Below are positions 29,500-43,778 of a stretch of 64,000 bases of DNA, one piece after another. Position 1 is the first letter of the stretch. Every line of letters starts with the position of its first letter. This DNA is from Papilionanthe hookeriana x Papilionanthe teres (lineage: Eukaryota > Streptophyta > Magnoliopsida > Asparagales > Orchidaceae). The DNA lies in assembly GCA_022702705.1 (NCBI GenBank), contig CM040433.1, positions 15,713,682 through 15,777,681 on the forward strand, read 5' to 3'. Under the pieces are notes generated by a model, which had not been told where the DNA came from, did not search any database, and saw nothing but the letters and a program-made list of their open reading frames with translations. The position numbers were made by a program, and so were the translations under genes.

Positions 29500-32400
29500 T
29501 AATAATTAAATCAACACTCCGTTGAATCTAATTTTTATACTATTTACTTTTTTTGTTTTTTTTTTTTTTTTTTTGGCCTTCATACATTCAAAATTAATAA
29601 ATCTTACTGTTTGTCCTCATTTGCGATTGGATACCATTAAATGTAAATCACAGTTACAGTGGAAAGTTAGCCGATTTAATAGCATATTATTAATAAATTG
29701 TAGTCACGAATTTAGTTTAAATCTAGTCAAAAAAAATAAATAAATAAAATTGCATCAAAAGCTTCATTAAATCCAATTTTTCAGATTTAGTAAATCTGAT
29801 TGCGAGTTAAATTTATCATTGTCGCTCATGATCCATTTCGAAATGGATTTGATAAATCCAAATTTAAAATGATTTGATAAATCTTATATAATGTAAATCT
29901 AAGATGCACCCAAAATATATTAATATATTTATTCCTTAAACATTTATATTTACATGTATAAGATTTAAATTTAGCATCACATCATAATATAATTATCTCT
30001 AACTTTTTTTAAATAAAATACATATTTTCATGCATAAATATATAATACAAAAATATTATAAATACAAATATCAAACTTTAAATATGAGATAAATAAATAC
30101 CTAAGAATTGTGGAATGTTTGTAAATTTCTCAAACATTTATAAATTAAAAAAAAATGAGATTTTTCCTAAATTTAAAAGGAGGCCGGTGGAGGAACATAT
30201 CTCTTTCTAATATATAGATCATCAGTGTTCTCTAGGATTGGCCACTCCCATGATAAGAAGCTCATTTAATCAATTAAAATAGTGCCAAGAATGTCGGCAA
30301 TCCCAATTAATTTTGAATAGGTTTGATTTTTAAGATTGTACTATTGTCAACAAACAAATGAGAAACAATAACAAGATGATTAGAAAAAATTACGTTAGAT
30401 TTTAGAAGAAATATGAATGAAAGAAATTAAAGTTATTAAGGTTGATGCTAAGGATGTTCTGCATGAGACATGTCCCCTCATAAGTGGTTGTATTTTTCAT
30501 CATCTCTTTATTGCTCAAGGAGAAATAGATATTTGTAAGATTGCATTGCCTCCGCCTCATGTTTTTTACTCTGTCCATCCCCCTATTAAGAAGAAGAAAC
30601 AACCCTTCTACATTTTAAGGGAGTATTGACCTCACTTCTCATAGGAAAAAATTCAAACCAAAATACCCCCATCTTTTCTTATAAGCATAACCCCTTCTGA
30701 ATGGCCCCTATATGGCTTCATTGGCTTTAGTGGATGGCTAATCCAATTTGTTCAAGTTGGTTTTAAATAATATGTAATTAATCTATTACTCATTTAATGC
30801 AGTTAGTAGTTCAATAAAAAAAATTCACACTGGAAGCAAGACAACTCAATATCTATATGGGCTTAATAAGAATCAGCCCAATTAGTATCATATAAGACGC
30901 TTGGACTTGGTCAACTTAAATTTATCCTAATGGCTTAAGACTCTTTCTAGTGGCCTTAAGACCTTTTATAACCTTTTTCTAAAGAGTATGAAGAATTTTT
31001 CAATTTTACATAACCAAGTTAACATCAATCAACTTATGAGACTCACAAAAATCAACCATCCCAAAACCTCAATATTTTAACCTTCAATCACTCTAATTTA
31101 CTTAGAGACCACCAAAAATCAATTGTGGCCACTTTGAAGGCCCTTAAGCCCTTAATCTACCTAGTTTGACCAAGTGGGCAATTTAGGGTCCATTTACTCT
31201 ACTTTAATCAAATATATTTCAAATTAGGCAATATTTTCCCTTTAACTTAAAATAAAACGAATAACTTTAGGATAAAATTTGGATTGAGCTTAGCTCACCT
31301 AAAAGCTTGGTTAACCCCTTTGGCTAATTGACCTGCTAAAGGCCTATTAAGGGTAACTTGAGCTAAATCTTAAATTCTTTCTAAGGAATAAGTTTTAATT
31401 GATCCAAAGGAATATATTGGATTATTCTTAACTCTCAAACAAATTTCAAATCTCTTTTAACTTAGGCTATAACCCATATTAAATCATTTATTTCATCTTA
31501 GGTAAAATTATTTAGAATCCAATCCAAACTTACATCTTAGGTCATTCATAAACTTACTTAACCAAATCTATGGAGAATGCACCCAATTTTACCTAATATG
31601 CCAATAATTTGGTTATGAGTCTATTTGGATTATTTATGCCCAGTTTGATCTAAATTCAATCTAAACTCAAAATTAAATCAATCAAAAAACTTATAAGGTC
31701 CTTTTATAGCTAGTTAAACCCAAATGATCACTATTGAGCTCCCAATTCAGCCAATTGGATTATTGACCCAATTTTATTGAATTAGTTCCTATTAAACCTA
31801 ACTAGTATCGAAGGTTTAATTAACCCCCTCTAGGCTACCTAAAAGTACTTGGTCTCTCTAAACACCTCATCCCACATCACTAGTCACTTTGCCACTTCAT
31901 AAACCTCTTACCTCTCAAGGGTAGCTCCAAAAATGAACTAAGCCATCCATTTGAGATCTTTTGACAATAAAACAATCCCTCCAAGCACTATCCAAGTGCT
32001 CAAGGCCAAAAGCAGCTTTCTTTTACTGAAGCTTAAAATAAGCTCCATTCTCTAGAGTTAGCTCAACCTCAAGCTCCCATGAAACTTCCTAGTGCAATTC
32101 CCTCTTCTCATGAAATCTTTATGCACCTCATAAAAAGACTATGATAAATCAATGCTAGGTTTTGATCGAGACATCAATCAAGGCATCCCAAGTCGATATG
32201 GTCTAAGAGTTAAGTGCTTGTATGGAAAAGGAGAAGTTTGTGTACTTACGTTAAAGCATGATTTTATATGCTAAGATTTAAGGATCAATTAAATTTTTTA
32301 TCCAACCTAATTAACTTAAAATAAAAAATTAATCAATTTCTAATAAAATAAAATTAAATCATATCAGAAAGAACAACTAATAAAAAGAAATTAAAAATTC

Positions 32401-34424
32401 TTACAAAGAACTTGGCATTAGTATATGCGTATCATTCTCCTTCTTATTTTTGGCATTTTACATATTTTACATAAGAGGCATCATGCAAGTGATGATGATG
32501 AATCTTCTTAATAAAGTTGCATCAAAATAAAATATTTTAACCCCACATCACTAAGAAATTTAATGCAAGCATATCCCCAACTAAATTAAAGTAAAACAAG
32601 CATAAAATAAAAATAAACAGTTATACATTACTTAATTAGTTTGTTTCATTAAATGCATATATATTCATGCCACTTAATCTACAATATCTCAATCCTTCTA
32701 ATTTTTAAAAATAAGCCTTCCTCTATCCACATACATGTGACCAGGCTCACGGATTTAAGGCGTTAGCTCCACTCTCCAACATTAAGATAAGTCTTAATGA
32801 GTACAGTTAGGTTTCACTCCTCAGTGGGAAAATCTATGTTTTATTTTATTCTCTTAGACTAGGTTTGATCTTCTTATTAATAACATTAATGCTACCTTAG
32901 TTTTAGCTTCCAAGGCAACCCAATTCATTCTCATTATTGGATTAGTCTTCATTTCTAAGTCTTTCCTCAAACTTATATTGAAGAATTATAATTATTAAAT
33001 TAATAATAAATATAAATAACTTTAAAACTTAATCAAATCTTAATCAAGTTTATTAAGCCAAGGTATAGGTTTGTTTGACGCATCAATGAGCTTTATAATA
33101 TCTAATTCTTCCCACTCCCTTTCTACTAGTCTTTGATAAGATCTCTTCTATATTTAAATCAATGTCACTTGAATATCCAAAATTAGAAATTTTAAGAACT
33201 AAAGTTTAAAATTTATAGAAATATAAGAGCCACTAAAACAATCAAAAGTTTCCTTAAAGGATGACCCTCTCTTAGGATAAAACTAATTATTAGGGCTTGA
33301 CTTTATAGAAAATTTGTACTATATAATAAAATAAATCTTATCTTACCCAAATGATGTAGTAAAAATCTCTAGTACTATAGACCTCGAGTGCTAAAATTAT
33401 AATCTTATAATCTGATCTTTCGATGAATAATAGCTTTACCTCTCAAGATAGTATGTCTTTCCTAACGTCGCATTCGATCATTGAATAAAAAAGTTTGGCT
33501 CTTACATATTACATTGTACAATAGAGACCAATAATTTATTCCAAAAATGGATGAGAAGGAAGGCATCTTGATGGGTTTATCGATGCACATGCATGTGTAT
33601 TCAGTTGCACAAATAATAAAATTGTAAATAAGAGTATCATCACATAAAGACTATGAATCTAATCATAAAAATTATTTTTATATATTATTATTCAAGTGAT
33701 TAAAATGAGGATGATAACTAAGATTATAAACTAACTAAAAACAGTTCTATAATAAAATTAATAAAGAATAATTACTTAAATGTAGAAATTCAAAATATAT
33801 ATAACAATTGGGCCAAGTTATAAGGAATAGATTTCATATATATGCATTTAATGGGTTTTTTTCAGTAGAACAAGAAGTTTTATATCAAAATTTAATTACA
33901 GAGTATTGCTACATTACACTCTTACACCTAGGATCTCTAACTTTTTTTACAAAAATCATCATACCTTATGGTGATAGATTCAATGTAGGAAGAAAAACGG
34001 ATCATAGGTTTATCACAGTCATCTCTAACATATAATATATCGCCATGTTTTTTTTTCATGTTGAATTCTTCTTCCATCTGTAGACTTTAAGTAGACCTCC
34101 TTATTTAGTAATCAATGGCGTACCAATTAAAGAACATTCAAGTACCTGACAAAAGGCATATTAAATAAGCAACACATAATCTCTAATAAGAAATATTGGA
34201 AATAAATCTAGATACAACATCCAATTAAATCTAATCCCTATTATATGGATTTAGTTCAAGATAGAAAATAAGCAAATCTTGATATACATGAAATCAAGCA
34301 TGAAAAACTAATCTTGACCATTTTCTTCAATTGGTAGCTTGAAAAACATAGGAAAACCCCTTATAAGACTTGAAAATTATTTTTTAATCATTTCTTAAGA
34401 TTTTATTTTGATTCTTCTTGAACT
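29500..34424. other. AT-rich intergenic stretch upstream of PEX22, no gene seen
   Basis: Starts with a T-rich run (29545-29575). From 30640 to 32200 the sequence has many TAACCTA/CCAAATT-like words and looks like decayed retrotransposon non-coding DNA, but I can name no domain. Confidence 0.45.
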
Positions 34425-37400
34425 TGGAGTCGCCAATTTATTTAATCAATGTCTTATCCTTCTCTTGTCCAAATAACCCTCTTTTGGGCCATCAAAATGC
34501 TTTAGAGAAGATGAGGGGATGGAATGAGAGAAACTAAGATGAAACTAAACAAATAAATTACATTAAAAAGAGTACGGAGAACTTATGTAAGATTGTTCTT
34601 GTATGATAGGTCCATGTTGTATGTCCAAAACATGATCAGATTAAAACAACTTGAAACACATATCCACAATAAGACCCTCATATAAGCAAACCATATAACA
34701 AAAAAACAAAAAGTACATATTTTGATCCAAGGTCAAGTGCAACTCTTAAAGGAATGTACCATTTTGGTTAATAACATCTTAGGGGATATCCAAGAAAACT
34801 CTTGATAATGGGAACTCTGCTTACAATTTTGTGATAACTCGTAAAATCAGTATATCAATGGAATGTAGTTATTTCAAGTAGGAGCATCTTGATGCTTCCA
34901 AAGCCTGCAATAAGCCATGAAGGGAGAGGGTGAATCCCTCGCATCACGAAAGACAAAAGGGCAATGTGAGCAAACAAGGCCTAAGAAATAATTGGATTAT
35001 CTCGAATAAAAACATCAATATGCTTCAAAGTCTATTGAGTCATAAAGCAGAGTGTGAATCACTGTATCTCAAATGGGCAGTGGCCTGTTAGCAATCGGGT
35101 CCTAAGAGATGAGATCGACGAAGTATTAAATGGATGAATGGGCTCAAAACAATTCAACAATAAATGGGTAAGGAAATCCTAATCAGGTAGAAATAGTCGA
35201 GTCAAAATTCCATTGATCTTTCAGCTTAAGGTATTAAGATACTAGGTCTACCTGATCATGAATGTATTCAACCTAAACTAACCTAAGATCACTTCTTACC
35301 AACCTATGTGTTGTGTCTAAGGAATCTAAGTAACACTAAATTCAAAGGGAAGAAAATTCCTAAGCCCTATGACTATATATAGGTGGAATTCACATAATAG
35401 AAATACGCGCCACAAATGTGACAAGGATCCCTTAAGAAATGAAGGGAAAATAGAGGTTCAACTATAAAGTCGAAACTCTCCCACAAAGAACTTGTACCTC
35501 GTCTAGGTCGACGAGCCTCTAACACCATAATTGTTTTAAACAACTACCTAGAAAAGGTATGATTGACCAGTTTAGTTGAAGGAGCGCAAACACTCATCCT
35601 TGAGGCATGCTAAATGATGCACTTGTCTAATCAAACCCTAATGTGGAGGTCTTATTAAATATGACTTGGGTGATAGTCATACATACATAACCATTTTAAA
35701 TCTCGCCCGAAGGCCATGCATAAAAGTAAATACTCATTTTTAAAGTGGTGAAAATTTTTTATGAATATTGATTAATTTTAATTCTTTATTATTAGGATTT
35801 TGTAAAAAAAGAATTTTTAATCATAAGGAGCCTAGGTTGCATTTGGGGAGACAAACCAAAGCCAAGAAAGCAAAAATTCAACACTTAAGATGAAAGTAAA
35901 CAAACCAAATGAATATAAAAAAATGCTTAGGTGTTGCTGAGTCAGCAACATATCTTAAAAAAATTTAAAAAGAGTCAGTCAGACCCTCATATACATGATT
36001 CTTTACAATAATATAAATTTAAAGTTAAGGTAAATAACACATGCAACTACACCTAGTTCTTATCATATAGTTTCGGACATCAAGTGCCTCAGAACCCATG
36101 TTTGTATCTTATTTCTGAAACATAATTAATCTTATTGACTCTAAAAAAAACATATGAAACTCTAAAAGAAGTCTCGACCTGCATTGATAAAGGTTAACAA
36201 AAATTTATCTACATGCAATGTAGTGAACCATGCATGACGAGAGGAAAGCTAGGAACACCTACTAAAAATAGGTAAGCTCAAATCATTACAGCTCCTCCCT
36301 GTTGGAAATGGCTCCTTGTAAGAAAATTTTTGCTAGCATGCTAGTGCGCACATCTCAAACCTTTTGAACAGAAAAATTCATCAAACAAAAATGTTTAGCT
36401 AAGCACAAACCAAATAACAATATCTAGACATGCAAAAAACCTAACTACATTCTACCTATTCTAGTAAGAATCTATAATAAGGTTGTTCTAACACATACAT
36501 CTAAGTGTGTGCAATGGTATGGAAAACTTATGTTTTTGACAAGGTCACTGTCCTCGGCCCTTTTATAAGGATCTAAGAATTCTAATGTGTGCCACTATAA
36601 TGTCAATTTTGTGCAAGCAAAAGCTCCGAAGAGTTTAGTTTACATATAGTCTAAGTTATAGATGCATTAATTACAAAATAAGGTTTAATAAATGATGTAT
36701 ATTAATAATAAAAATTTATGTTTTTATATTTATAAAAATTGTTCATCGAGAAAGAAAAGCCTAATTAACACATGTTAGACCTCTTAGAACCTTAGCACAA
36801 AGACACGTGTTGATCATGATGCAATAATTCACATTGCTCGTTTAGATATCCTCGTTAACAATGCCCATTAAGGCATCACGACCAACAAAAGGTAACTCAT
36901 CTAATAAGGTCAATTTGCCATCATGGCAAACTAGGTAATGCACATACAAAATGCAATGTGCTTTTTTTTATCTTGATCCATGATCACTCTACCGAGGTTT
37001 AAATGATCACGAAAGGTATAAGAAAGGCTAGATTCTATATGATTGTTCTATCAAGATATGAATAATCACATCATATACTAAAAGAATATTCAGACTTGAG
37101 CTTCATGCTAGATGTACACTAATATTAAATCATACGTACAAATATATTTGACTTGCTTATTCGTCACGGTCCAATGAGGTAAACGATTATACACAAATAA
37201 AGCAAACATAGGGTTATACACAAGTGCACTCACACTAATTGAAGTTATTATATCTCTTTAACCAAGGATATTTGAGCAAAATCATATACTAGGTAATTAT
37301 GATCAGTTGTGGGGATATACAAGATGGGCTAGTGCTAAGTGAGCAAGCCATCTCACATATACCATGCACTCATTGTGGCCATATGGTGGCATATGCTCAA

Positions 37401-39648
37401 TGATAAGAGTATTAAGGATGTGAGTGCGAACGGAAAACAAGCTGCCTCATATGGCACACAATTTGGGTGCATTAGATACCTGACATCCTACAAGAGATTA
37501 TAACTCACCTAAGAGGCAACCCAGATGCTCATGCAAATGACAAGCACATGCGACACTATTTGATACAACATACACAAATGGTATCAAGTTTGATTGCATC
37601 GGGTACATGACACCCAAAGGGAGATTACACCTTGCTTGAGAGGCAAACAATCATGCACATGGAAAAGGCAATCACAAGCAATGCATGATGTGATATGCAC
37701 ACAGGTCAAACAAGATTCCTAGACATGTTGAATGGTAACAAGCACAAACATGAGAAAATATAATTTTTGCACACATTGAATTTAGCAACATAGGCATCAA
37801 GCTAAAGAGATTTTCACACATATGAAAAGATAGGCACAAAGCTAAATATTCTTTTACACAATAATTTCAGAAATGCATGCACTAAAATTAAGCACAATTT
37901 TTATATGCAATTTAATTATCAAATCATATGTAAAGTGAAATACCTCTTTTCACGCATATTTGGATGTCAAGAACCAAGCATAAGGCGTATTTTTCATGTA
38001 TGGCTCTACAAGAACATCAAATAATACATATCAAACATCATATGCATATGGAAATAAAAATAAACACATGCAAGAAATGAATCTAATAAATTTGATGGCA
38101 AATCAAGCCTTCCTACTGATCTCTCTCAGATCAAGGTTCAATGATGGTGAGATGTACCAACCTTTTGTTTCACAAGGTAACAAAAAGCCCACCTCTGTTT
38201 GCTTGGCACAAGGATGAAGATTTTTCATAAGAAAACCTTCATAACATAGAGAATGAAGAGATCAAAGGGACCTCCACTCTCTAGGCTTAAAAGAATTCCT
38301 CTTTTTTCATCTAAAAGAGTGAAATCATTGAAATCAAATGCGACATTGCATAAATCCTGAATATTGTATGATTATGAATTAAGGTTGAGGGAAAATACTC
38401 ATGGGTTCATTGGAAAGCAATGAAAATGGATTTCTAACCTAAAAGTTTCTCTAACATCAGCCTAAGCCTACTTCTCTGACATAAAACCAAGAAGGTTAGC
38501 TAGGAGTAGAGAAAGTCTAGGGTTTTAAAATGATTGCACTTTTGTAATGATTAGAGACACATTCAGTTTGCATTTCCATGCTCCTCCCATGATAGGATGA
38601 AGATAAAGCTTTCTTTCTCCATGGAACTCCTTAAGAAGCTCTCTCACTCACACTCTTAGAAGAAATTGTAGTAGAAGAGGAAGATACGGAGGAAGAAAGA
38701 AGCCAAGAGAAGAAAATTAATGAGCATAAGTTAGTTCGCCAAGAACTCTCTAGGAATCTCTCTCTCAACTCTCCCAATTTCTCCTTAGGCTTCTATCAAA
38801 AAATTTCACTACGTTCTTTTCTTCTCCAAGTGGAATTGAGGGAAACCTTTTTTGGTTATTCATTCCTCTATGTGGCAAGAATAAACTAGGAAGTATCTCC
38901 ACCAAGACACCCATTAGCTCCCCATTAGGCAGGTGGTTGCACCTCTTTATGGATAGCTTATTCCACACCTTAAATGTAGCAATTAACCATCTAAGGTGCT
39001 TAATTTAATCAAAGAGCCCATCAAAACTGGAGCAAGAAAAGGTCAACTACAGGTGCGCTATGCTCGCGGTGCATGTGCGACAACCCCTTGTCAGGCTTAA
39101 AGCAGGTGCACTGCTCTTCCATCTTAGGGGCACCAGACTTCACGGCGCGAGTGCACCGTGACATTGGAATAGGTGCACCAGTCAGGTTTGAGTGTGCCAA
39201 TCGAGCATAGGTGCATCAGCCTCTAGGTGCAGAATTGTCATATTCTTTGACTTTCATCATGGGTGCAGTGCTACCCTGGCGCAGGTGTGCCAAGCATAAG
39301 TAGATGTCATTGCATCGACCTACTAGCATCGGGGCACCAGGCATAAACCTGGGTTGGGTTTTCTAGAATCAGAGCAAGGGTGCGTTAGGTCAACGGCATG
39401 GGTGCACCCGAGCAGAACACCTTCATGTCTTAAACATGTGTTAGGGAGTTAAGATGGATATCTCTTAACTATGTGACACCACATAAGAATAGAATATAGT
39501 CCCATAAGATTGAATGAATGTCCAAAAAATGTGACATAAAAAACCAACAGATTTTCTTGAATAATTCATGAAATTTTCTCCTAGTTACATTAAATCACCT
39601 CTAAAATTAAAAAAAAAATTGTACTTAATAGCTTTTTAGTGTTTAGGT
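34425..39648 (-). mobile_element. Possible very long LTR with adjacent primer-binding site
   Basis: On the minus strand TTGGCGACTCCAAG lies at about 34425-34438, like the TGGCGACTCC primer-binding sites of plant Ty3/gypsy elements, right after a decayed sequence end. The upper border reads TGCCCTGACACC on the minus strand at 39648, a plausible LTR start, next to solo LTR 3. If both are right, the LTR is about 5.2 kb, as in the Tat/Ogre group. No matching second LTR or coding region lies in the window. Internal partial repeats (37400-37680) and a GGTGCAC-rich segment (39050-39410) are non-coding. Confidence 0.35.
39050..39410. repeat. Cluster of GGTGCAC / GGTGCGC words
   Basis: A GC-rich island in an AT-rich region, with more than ten spaced copies of AGGTGCAC, GGTGCGC, GGGCACC and GGTGCATC in both orientations and irregular spacing. 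It recalls the GGCGCC-rich segments of the Athila-like LTRs but uses a different core word. Confidence 0.6.
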
Positions 39649-39658
39649 GTCAGGGCAT

Positions 39659-41458
39659 TGATATACTTAAAATATATATTGTTTTTATACACATTTTTAT
39701 AGCTATTTTTGTTGATATTACACTTTAATGAAAGGTGTTTTGTGTGTTTTTCTTGCAGATATGATTAAATGAATGATTATGATGAAAAGAGTGAAAAATT
39801 ATCAAAATTGGAGCAAAAATGATGAAAATTGAAAAAGTGATTTGTGGTGGCTAAGGTCGGAACCCGCGCTTATGCATCAAGTCCCCTCGGCTATGCGCCA
39901 AGATCTGGAGCTTGCGCGCCAGCAGGCTCACAACTAAGTATCGTACCCCGCGCTTACGCGTGACAGTTATAAAAGAGGAGTTATTTTAATTTAGGTGCCA
40001 TTTTGAAGAGGTTTTCTAAGCACCACTTGGTGAGAACGTGGGTAACTTCCTATTGGCGCCAAATTCAATTCAAAATACTCTTGAATGGATGGATCTCTTG
40101 GAAGATAAGTTGAATCTGGACACAATTTGAAGAGATACAAAGACACCTTTTTTGAAAATTATAAAAAGAGAACTTGAAGATCAGAAAAAAATTTGTTGTT
40201 AGAGGGTGTGGTTAGTGTTTAAGAGTGAGGTTTATGTTAGAGAGTTATTTTAGAACACACCTATCCACTTTACCATCTTTACTTTATTTTATATAATTTG
40301 TATTAGGAGTAATATTGAGATTTGGTGTCTATGGAGTTGGGTGCCAACCTCTAAAAAGTATTTGAAGGGAAAGGAAAGTTTTCAAAGGAACTACAAGGGT
40401 TTTGTGGAGAGAATTTACAGATAAGTCTTTATCTTTATATTACATTTGGTTTTTAATTAAGACTTCTTGTATTTTTACTATGATTTCTACTTTTAAACTA
40501 AGTTGTGATTGCATTTTCTCCATGAATTCTAAGTAGTTTTCTTTATCTTTTCCCTTAAGTGATGAAGTAATTAAATTAAGGAAATATGTTGTGTGAAGTA
40601 TAGGATTTAAATGGAAGAAGATGTTGTGATGATTCAAAACCTTGCACTATATTTACTTCTTGATTTGACCAATTAAGATGTTAAAATATGTTGTGAGAAC
40701 ATGTAAGATCTAGTGCGGTATTGTCTCAGTCAACAATTGGAAAGAATCGCATGAGATTGTATGGGTGAGAATGTAATCCATATGGTTGAGTGCAAATAAA
40801 TAGGGAGATATACTTTGATGGGTGTAGAATTAGAGGACTTTAGAGTGAAAGGCTAAAGCCCCCAATTTAATTTATTGTTTTATGTTTTGATACGAGATGT
40901 TAGCCCCCAGGCGGAGGGAATCGAGGAAACTCTAGAGTGAGAGCTAGTACCTTTCCTGCGTAACCCGTCTTCAAGATTTTTAAAACAGTGAATTAACCTA
41001 TGTTCTTTATAGCATCTCTAGTAAGGGTAAAGAATATAATTAGTCCTATTTGGTATAACACATTTTAGATACTTCCACAACAAATATTCTCCATAACTTG
41101 TTACTGATTCATAAAAAAGAAAAAGATATTTCATTTGCATAAGTTTTCATCTTAGAAAAGTTTAATTAAAGTTGTTGTTTACTTTTACTTCAAATTATAA
41201 AATTAACAAAAAGAATCAAGTTTCATTTCCTAAAATATTATTTTTAGTTGAGTAAGATCTTTCTTTAAAATAATAAAAAGTTAATTTTCTTTTTTTCATT
41301 ATTTATCACTTTCCTTGTGGGTTCGATATCTTGGGGCTTTTTCAGAAAGTCTTATATTACTTAATTAAATGATACACATACTTGCGTAGTATCCACATTA
41401 TAAAATCATTAAAAGGAGTATTAATATATATATCGTAAGCATAATTATCTGTGGATCA
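39659..41458 (+). mobile_element. Solo LTR 3 of the Athila-like family
   Basis: 1800 bp from TGATATACTTAAAATATAT to ATCTGTGGATCA. Flanks are GGCAT (39654-39658) and AGCAT (41459-41463), a near-perfect 5-bp duplication. Shared blocks are the GCGCC words at 39865-39960, ATATACTTTGATGGGTGTAG, GTGAGAGCTAGTACCTTTCC, and TTGTGGGTTCGATATCTTGG before CACATACTTGCGTAG. It is diverged from the full element but the order of blocks is kept. Confidence 0.8.
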
Positions 41459-41699
41459 AGCATGGAACCTAGACACTAGGTCTTCTAGCTTCAATTCTGG
41501 ATAATAATTATGATTGCCATTACTACCAATTGTTAACCTCAATTAGTCATTATTTTCCTTAACTTATATCCAATCTCAATGGGGTTTATAACCACTCACT
41601 AGTTTTACATGATGAATGAATTATTCTCAAATAAGTTATAACATGAACACTACTTAAGATGAAAGTTGAGCTAAAACTAAAATCTAAATTAATCTAAAA

Positions 41700-42770
41700 T
41701 GGGCGTGGGTTTGTCGTAATCTCTTAATCTCCATCCCTCTCATCCTCCACAGAAGTCCACTTCCTCTCCCACTCATCCACTCCCTCACACTCTCTTGCCG
41801 AAATTGATACTCATATAAAAGAAGGAAGGCAAGAAAATTTCATCCAAGGTAACCAAGTGATTCCTCAAGTAAAGGTATAAAACCTTAATCCCATTTCTTT
41901 TTTTTTTAACAAGCCTTGCATGATGTTGATTCTTAAATTTTGGTGGCTTTCCCCTATCTTATCCTTTCCTCTTCCTTCATCAAACCCGTGGTTTTCTCTC
42001 CTTCCATTTTTCTCCTTCTTAATTCTCCAAAAGACCATATATCCCTATCATTTGATTACATTCACCCTATGCTGAAATGCTCACCAAAACACACCACCAT
42101 TTCCTTCATTTATCCATATCCAAATTCATCACTACAATTCCCTTAACACCTCATTCCCCTTCCCTAACCAAAATTGCAAACACACAAAGCCCTCTCTCTT
42201 CCAAACTCCAACAAAAATACTTACCTTTCTTAAACCTAACTTATCTACTTCTCCTCTTCTTGTCCATCCCGAGCCTAAACCTAACCGTTTCTCCCTTTCT
42301 CACCTAAACCAAGCCCAACACTATAATCTACACAAATTCACACTTTTTCTTCCTAACCCTAACCCAAAACCCAACACAATTCCCTCACCCTCTCTCACAT
42401 CCTTCCAAACACAAAACACCATAATCATCTACACTCCCTCTCATTCCTCCAATCTACTAAAAAATCTAAACCACTCACTCATTAATTCTCTCACTCACTA
42501 GCCTTCTTAAAACACCATAATCTCCCCAAATTCCCTCTCACTTGTTAGCCTACTTGAAACCTCTCATTCCCTTACTTTCCTCCTCACTTAATCACATACT
42601 GAAGATCCCAATTTCACATTCATCTCTCACTCACCTTCAACATGTCCCAAAACGCTACTTAATTCACTCACTCTCCTGCTCACTTTACCACTACCCAAAA
42701 ACCTACTTGTTCCACTCACTCTCCTTCTTGGTTCATCACTACCTGAGACCTCTGAACTAAAAATAATAAA
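41700..42770. repeat. G-poor, C/T/A-rich tract
   Basis: About 1 kb in which G is rare on the plus strand, made of CTCACTC, CCTAACC, CTTCC and CACTTC words. Open frames on this strand are long because TGA and TAG need G. They encode Ser/Leu/Pro/His/Thr-rich readings with no motif and are not counted as genes. Confidence 0.6.
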
Positions 42771-42779
42771 AAGATAAAG

Positions 42780-43275
42780 AAGAAAAAAGTAGGGAAATTT
42801 ATATGTGATTTATGTTTACATTCACTGAAAAATCTATGTGATAGTTTATTCTATGCAAATCTTTATCTAGTATTACTACATGTCTCATGAAAATCCACGT
42901 GATAGTTTATTCCATGCAATTCTTTATGTCATTTTTGTGTATAATCCACGCAAAACCATGTGATAGTTTAGTCCATGCAAAACCTTTATGTGGTAGTTTA
43001 TGGTCCATGCAAATTTTTATGTAGTAGCTTACCTTTCATGCAAATCTTTGTGGTAATCTTATATGTTCCATGCTTTGCTTTATATTCATGTAAACTTCTG
43101 TGCTAATGTTCATATGTTTTTGCAATCTTCCATATTTGTGGCCCTATGTTCATACAAATTACCATGTTTGTAGCCTTATGTTCACGCAAACAACCATGAT
43201 AGTGGCTTTATGTTAATGCAAACTCCTATGTTCATAGCTTTATTTTCTTGCAAATGCCCTTGCTTGCGGCTTTAG
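42780..43275. repeat. Degenerate tandem repeat, unit about 45-50 bp
   Basis: Recurring words ATGTGATAGTTTATTCCATGC, TTATGTGGTAGTTTATG, CATGCAAATCTTTATG and TTCATGCAAAC, with spacing around 45-50 bases and heavy drift. Non-coding. Confidence 0.6.
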
Positions 43276-43317
43276 TTGAGTGGCATTAATTTATGTATTT
43301 GTATAAATCTCAAAATG

Positions 43318-43318
<1 letters not shown>

Positions 43319-43380
<62 letters not shown>

Positions 43381-43388
43381 TGTATATG

Positions 43389-43452
<64 letters not shown>

Positions 43453-43502
43453 CATATACATCTATATATATATATATATATATATGTATATGTGTATATA
43501 TA

Positions 43503-43543
<41 letters not shown>

Positions 43544-43590
43544 ATATATATGTATATTTATATGTATACATATAATATGTATACATATAA

Positions 43591-43629
<39 letters not shown>

Positions 43630-43702
43630 CATATATATATATACATATGCATATACACATACATATACATACATATATATATATATATACATATACACAT
43701 CC

Positions 43703-43778
<76 letters not shown>

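Noticed and set aside
42355..42370. CCCTAACCC-like telomeric words
   Set aside because: Only two imperfect units within a C-rich tract, too few for an interstitial telomere.
41940..42760. Four plus-strand open frames, Ser/Leu/Pro-rich
   Set aside because: Products of a G-poor tract in which two of three stop codons are rare.
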